Notes under the pieces: model-generated | Database searches by the model: none | Told to the model about the DNA's origin: nothing | What the model saw: only the letters and a program-made list of their open reading frames with translations | Shown here: positions 61,601-64,000 of the stretch, piece after piece | Numbering within the stretch: position 1 is the first letter of the stretch | Layout of the letters: each line of letters begins with the position of its first letter | NCBI GenBank assembly: GCA_037833965.1 | Contig: AP031351.1 | Location: forward strand, 5,592,501-5,656,500 | Direction: 5' to 3' | Source: Marchantia polymorpha subsp. ruderalis | Lineage: Eukaryota; Streptophyta; Marchantiopsida; Marchantiales; Marchantiaceae | DNA: 64,000 bases | Program-made: the position numbers and the translations under genes

Positions 61601-64000
61601 AATAAAGGGGAAAATGTTAGAATCTTAAGCCCTTATATCCAAATTTTATTTTAAGATTTTATTTTACAAAGGATATTTTACAAATTTGGACTAAGATTCA
61701 TAGTATTCTAATTTTCAAATTTAAACAAGATAAATTAGATATAGAAGCACATTCATGTATCCAAAATTTGCGTGAAGCTTTAGATCATATGAAAATACAA
61801 GGTTTGACCTCATTTTTAGGTGCAAGAGTTTGTGAAAATATTCAATACTGATCTAAGAAGCAATTGTGGATCTGATCTAACAGCATTTAAAATTGGATTT
61901 AAAAATTGGACATATACCTATCACCAAATATAGGCTATTTATTTTATTTTATCTGATTGGGAAAATTTATAATGTTTTGAAAATATTAATGTATGTGGCT
62001 CTTATGTTGGATAGTAAACAAAACTAATTCAGTAGGTAAATAAATTTTATCTACGAAATGAATAAAAGTGTTGATTATTTTATTTTCTTATGAAGGATAT
62101 TATAAAATTTTAGATGTTAATGTATAAAAAAATCTAAATATACTGGAATGTAAAAAAATTGAAAACATGTTGTATGATAGCAATTCAATTTAAAACAGAT
62201 TGGATGAAATAAGTTTAAAATATACAGGAGATATAAGTGTTTTTACTTTAAATAATTAGTTAATCGAAATGCATCGTATTTGTTTGATAAACTAAAAACA
62301 TTTATGATTTTATTTCTTATCTTATGAGTTTATATCCACTTCTTGATACTTCTTCGCTCCATGATTGTATTGATAATTTTCACATGTTCAAAATCATGGT
62401 GCTAAAATGTGGATTAACAGATAGCTGTATTTACTGTTTTTATTAAATTTGAAATAAAAATTATGTTCTTATAATAATCTATATGAATACAAATCGATAC
62501 ACAAATCATTGATCTTCTGTAATGAAAATATTTGAAAAGCATTATCATAAGGAGGTAGTAACTTTTCATGTAATTTTTTATGCTATCACGACTGTGTATT
62601 GATTTATGTTCATTGTAGATGCATGAAATTGACTGCAAAATCTGTAATTTGATTTCATAAAATGAATTAGTTAAGTATCTTTGATTGTATATTTTTTTTG
62701 AAAAGATTGTATTTTAAACTGTCGATATCCATATTTGAAAAATTGCTATAAACAATCTTTTGAAGTGTAAGAAATAATCATATCTATAATTTCAGCAATC
62801 ATCTCCTTATAATGATATTTGCGTTTTGATCTAATATGACTGTTTGCAGGTATTGAGTAGGATTGCATGGGTTGTAGCTTTGAAAGATATTTTGTTTTTA
62901 TTGGATAGTTTAACTTTGATATACTCTTTAATCATTTGAATAACTGTTATTTCATTGTCTGTATATGATTTAATTGTACATATTATTAGAATTTTTTTTT
63001 TTTTAATATTGAAGATCAAAATGATTATAATCAAGTTAGTGATACAAAATATTCAATGAGTTCTAGTTTTTTAAATATGATGTAGATGAAAATATTAGCT
63101 ATCTCATTATATATTCGTAGTATCGATGTAAAAATGTTGTATATTAGTAGCTGTAATGATCAAAACATTATGTAAAAAATATACATATGATAATTTACAA
63201 CATAAAGGTAAAAAATTTATATATTGAGGTAAACATGTCTCATATCAATGCATACCGCATTTGACAGAGTCTTGGGTTCAATTTGCATAAGATATCAACA
63301 TTTTTATCAAATGAATTGATTTGAAGCTTTACACGTCATGATTGTGCGACAATTTTGTGAATAGAAATGTTTGCAAAATACAGCTTTATACAGCTTGACT
63401 TTCCGATTTTAACTCTGATCAAGTTAATATTAATAAAAGTTGTCCCTTGTAGAAGTTTTTCCGAAGAGGCTCAAAAAAATATTTTTATTCATATTTTCAA
63501 TTTGATAGTTGAAATTAATAAATTATAAATTGAATCATAATTTGTGATCATTCTCTGAATTTTTTTAAGTAAAACCCAATGTTGTATTTTTTTCTAACCC
63601 AAAATCATCAAACCCTCCTTTTCAATTCATAAAAATAAAATTTAACATATTTCCCCTGAACATAATATTTGAATATTAATTTTGTTTATGGGAATCCTGA
63701 ATTGCAGTCTTTTGTCATAATCAGAAAAGGCTTAATTGGACATAAATTCATCATAGAAATATTTCAACAGAAAAATGACTACATATCTGATCAGTGTTGA
63801 TAAAGTGCATATTTTGAATTATTTTGACAATAACAAGACATACAAATAGACTCATATTCGCTTTTGTTTTCGAATGAAGACTACAAAAGTATATGGATAC
63901 GTTCTAGTTCAACTGGGAACAAAATTAATGAATGTATGCTAAGTTGTATTATAAGATCAATCCATCTTTAGATGAATGTAAATAGTGATAGCTACCATAG
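61601..64000. other. AT-rich gene desert, right edge
   Basis: Composition turns strongly AT-rich from about 61600 to the window end, like 9441-20040. Only short AT-biased open frames occur, the longest 60-75 codons. No gene, RNA gene or repeat element is supportable. Confidence 0.65.

Noticed and set aside
1-64000. CRISPR arrays, bacterial operons, prophage or defence islands
   Set aside because: The window is intron-bearing plant nuclear DNA; no regularly spaced repeats or bacterial-type gene clusters are present.

Overview
The window is nuclear DNA from a land plant. The genes have many small exons with GT-AG introns and encode plant-type proteins: a CHR5-type CHD1 remodeller, a twin-anchored Golgi apyrase of the APY6/APY7 type, SKI2, a YIPF1/2-like Yip1 protein and the plant photolyase-like protein PHR2. 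A Ty3/gypsy chromovirus is also present. Very AT-rich gene deserts alternating with compact GC-richer genes, and GA/CT-rich leaders, would suit a moss or other bryophyte. That placement is inference with low confidence; being a land plant is secure.

Layout: 1-8190 (minus) holds the N-terminal 962 codons of CHR5; the rest lies off the left edge. 8191-9440 is its GC-rich, strand-asymmetric leader or promoter. 9441-20040 is an AT-rich desert with no supportable gene; inside it sits a roughly 0.9 kb diverged foldback element (14479-15375) and a 19-bp hairpin (12324-12366). 20041-26824 (plus) is the apyrase gene with a purine-rich leader and 8 exons. 28984-38990 (minus) is SKI2 with 25 exons, convergent with the apyrase. 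38991-43942 is mostly AT-rich intergenic DNA. 43943-49933 is a decayed chromovirus with both LTRs, PBS, PPT, gag zinc knuckle, protease, RT, RNase H, integrase and a terminal chromodomain. 51484-54423 (minus) is the Yip1 gene. 56939-60289 (plus) is PHR2 with 4 exons. From about 61600 to the end the DNA is AT-rich again.

I rebuilt the exon models by hand from splice sites, reading phase and family similarity. The summed coding lengths of the three genes complete in the window (apyrase 1704, SKI2 4116, PHR2 1551 nt) and of the CHR5 part (2886 nt) are all divisible by three, which is good internal support. The genes do not form a pathway: CHR5 acts in chromatin, SKI2 in cytoplasmic 3'-5' RNA decay, the apyrase and the Yip1 protein in the Golgi and secretory system, and PHR2 is a light-receptor-family protein of unknown role.

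I found no clear undescribed multi-gene system. The best leads are a 114-codon open frame directly behind the SKI2 stop codon in the same frame, a start-stop AUGUGA five bases before the apyrase start, the foldback element in the desert, repeat-bounded length differences between the two LTRs, and an ACGT-core motif shared by the LTRs and the PHR2 upstream region.
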